Assembly (NCBI RefSeq): GCF_013410115.1
Contig: NZ_JACCCV010000003.1
Location: 62,001-126,000, forward strand
Direction: 5' to 3'
Source: Tunturiibacter gelidiferens
Lineage (GTDB): Bacteria; Acidobacteriota; Terriglobia; Terriglobales; Acidobacteriaceae
Length of the DNA: 64,000 nucleotides
The notes under the pieces were generated by a model. It was given only the letters and a program-made list of their open reading frames with translations. It did no database searches and was not told the DNA's origin. A program made the position numbers and the translations under genes. This document shows, in pieces, positions 63,400-64,000 of the stretch. Position 1 is the stretch's first letter. Each line of letters starts with the position of its first letter.

Positions 63400-63834
63400 T
63401 CAATGCACGCAGAGCACGCTGCAGGGAGCTTCCTGTGCGAGGTCATAAACGGAACTCCACAGTCGGGATAAATAGAAGTCGTGCTGATGAAGTCCAATGA
63501 CAAGCAGATCTGCGCGTTGCTCTCTGAGAAATTGAAGTATCGCCTGTACCTCTCGTGCTTCGACGACTGAGCCGGTTGCCCGAACTCCATGCTCCTGTGC
63601 TAAGAGTGACGCTTTCTCATGCAGGTCACCGTGTGCTCGGCGCCGGCTGTCTTTCATCGCGTCGGGAGCGCTTGGATCGACAACGATAGCAAAGGAGGTG
63701 TAGGCGGGAAGATCGCTCAGAATGGACACTGTTGCCAGCTCCGCATTGCAGGAACGCGCGAGGTCAATCGCCGCGCGAAGCGCACGCAGCGACTCAGGTA
63801 AATGATTCAAGGCGACGACGATCTTGGAGAACAT
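63400..63834 (-). CDS. universal stress protein (UspA family)
   Basis: This 144-residue protein has the Usp fold: KIVVALNHLPESLRALRAAIDLAR at the start, VVEAREVQAILQFLREQRADLLVIGLHQH and the C-terminal DLAQEAPCSVLCVH. The ATP loop is not the strict G-x2-G-x9-GS form. Dyad promoter P8 lies about 35-80 bp upstream, so it heads the usp-HlyD-TolC group, a grouping typical of low-oxygen or energy-stress responses. Confidence 0.9.
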   Translation of the reverse strand: MFSKIVVALNHLPESLRALRAAIDLARSCNAELATVSILSDLPAYTSFAIVVDPSAPDAMKDSRRRAHGDLHEKASLLAQEHGVRATGSVVEAREVQAILQFLREQRADLLVIGLHQHDFYLSRLWSSVYDLAQEAPCSVLCVH

Positions 63835-63868
63835 AAGAGCGACTCGAGTGGAACTGACACGCGGTTCT

Positions 63869-63915
63869 ATCGTATGAGTCCAACTCGGCCTGTCGCTATT
63901 ACATGTTTCTGGTAG
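63869..63915 (-). promoter_or_regulatory. dyad promoter P8, upstream of the stress/efflux group
   Basis: CTACCAGAAACATGTAAT on the minus strand, then 23 nt, then TACGAT. The dyad is identical to the one at P5. The usp start codon is about 35 bp after the -10. Confidence 0.5.
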
Positions 63916-64000
63916 CCATTCGTGCGGACTTGAGGAATGGGGCAGGGTGGCAAAACGGGAGGTGGCGATTTCATCGCTGCTGCTCTGGGCGTCTATTACG

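Noticed and set aside
36683-63915. ATTACAT sites considered as an interspersed repeat or as Crp/FNR boxes
   Set aside because: Similarity stops at about 18-20 bp, the kept half always faces the gene and the -10 distance is constant, unlike a dispersed repeat; the sequence does not fit TTGAT-N4-ATCAA or TGTGA-N6-TCACA.

Overview
The window looks like chromosomal or plasmid DNA of a soil Acidobacteriota relative (Terriglobia type is my best guess). The basis is family style only: Y_Y_Y two-component sensors, FixJ-type regulators, a caa3/bc1 gene order and small secreted proteins of unknown function. No rRNA, tRNA or CRISPR array was seen, and the taxonomic call is inference.

Left part (1-4.8 kb). 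A 5'-truncated CHAT-domain (caspase-like) protein converges on a minus-strand group: an XRE regulator, an ECF-like sigma factor with a triplicated N-terminus, a membrane anti-sigma-like protein and an S41 protease.

Conjugation module (4.8-22 kb). A divergent control region with several inverted repeats precedes a type IV secretion operon in the order VirB2-B3-B4-B9-B10-B5-B6-two small membrane proteins-B8-B11-small protein. Next come a hairpin and repeat region that could be the transfer origin, a MobC-like protein, a VirD4 coupling protein, a 1220-residue MOBF relaxase-helicase and a secreted protein. No integrase, VirB1 or obvious VirB7 was found. The flank holds an M28 peptidase and a mobile-element graveyard: a group II intron cut off before its YADD motif, then relics of an IS6-type and an IS481-like transposase.

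Acyl-CoA operon (25.8-35.1 kb). It encodes a hydroxyacyl-CoA/carnitine dehydrogenase-like enzyme, a YWTD beta-propeller, an acyl-CoA dehydrogenase, an acyl-CoA ligase, a CaiB-type CoA transferase, two crotonases and two secreted proteins. The enzyme set resembles carnitine (cai) or related carboxylic acid catabolism.

Right part (35.2-64 kb). This holds an ECF sigma factor with a receiver-less winged-helix protein, a very large sensor kinase, a frameshifted ohr gene and an NDH-2. An 11-gene minus-strand operon encodes caa3 oxidase, bc1-type complex, CtaG and an Mla-type lipid transporter. An FAH-family hydrolase, a second sensor kinase with a degenerate ATPase domain, a FixJ-type regulator, a stand-alone receiver and a universal stress protein-HlyD-TolC efflux group follow. 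Several gene relics lie between them.

The main unexpected signal is in this right part. Eight 18-bp dyads (ATTACAT-N4-ATGTAAT and degenerate forms) lie in intergenic DNA about 60-220 bp upstream of genes. The well-kept half is always gene-proximal, and in six of eight a -10-like hexamer follows at 22 or 23 nt (20 nt in a seventh). This places the dyad where the -35 box would be. It looks like a set of activator-dependent promoters tying NDH-2, the whole respiratory/Mla operon, the FAH hydrolase, the sigma factor, the stress/efflux group and the two-component genes into one regulon. The FixJ-type regulator at 58.9 kb is the leading candidate activator.
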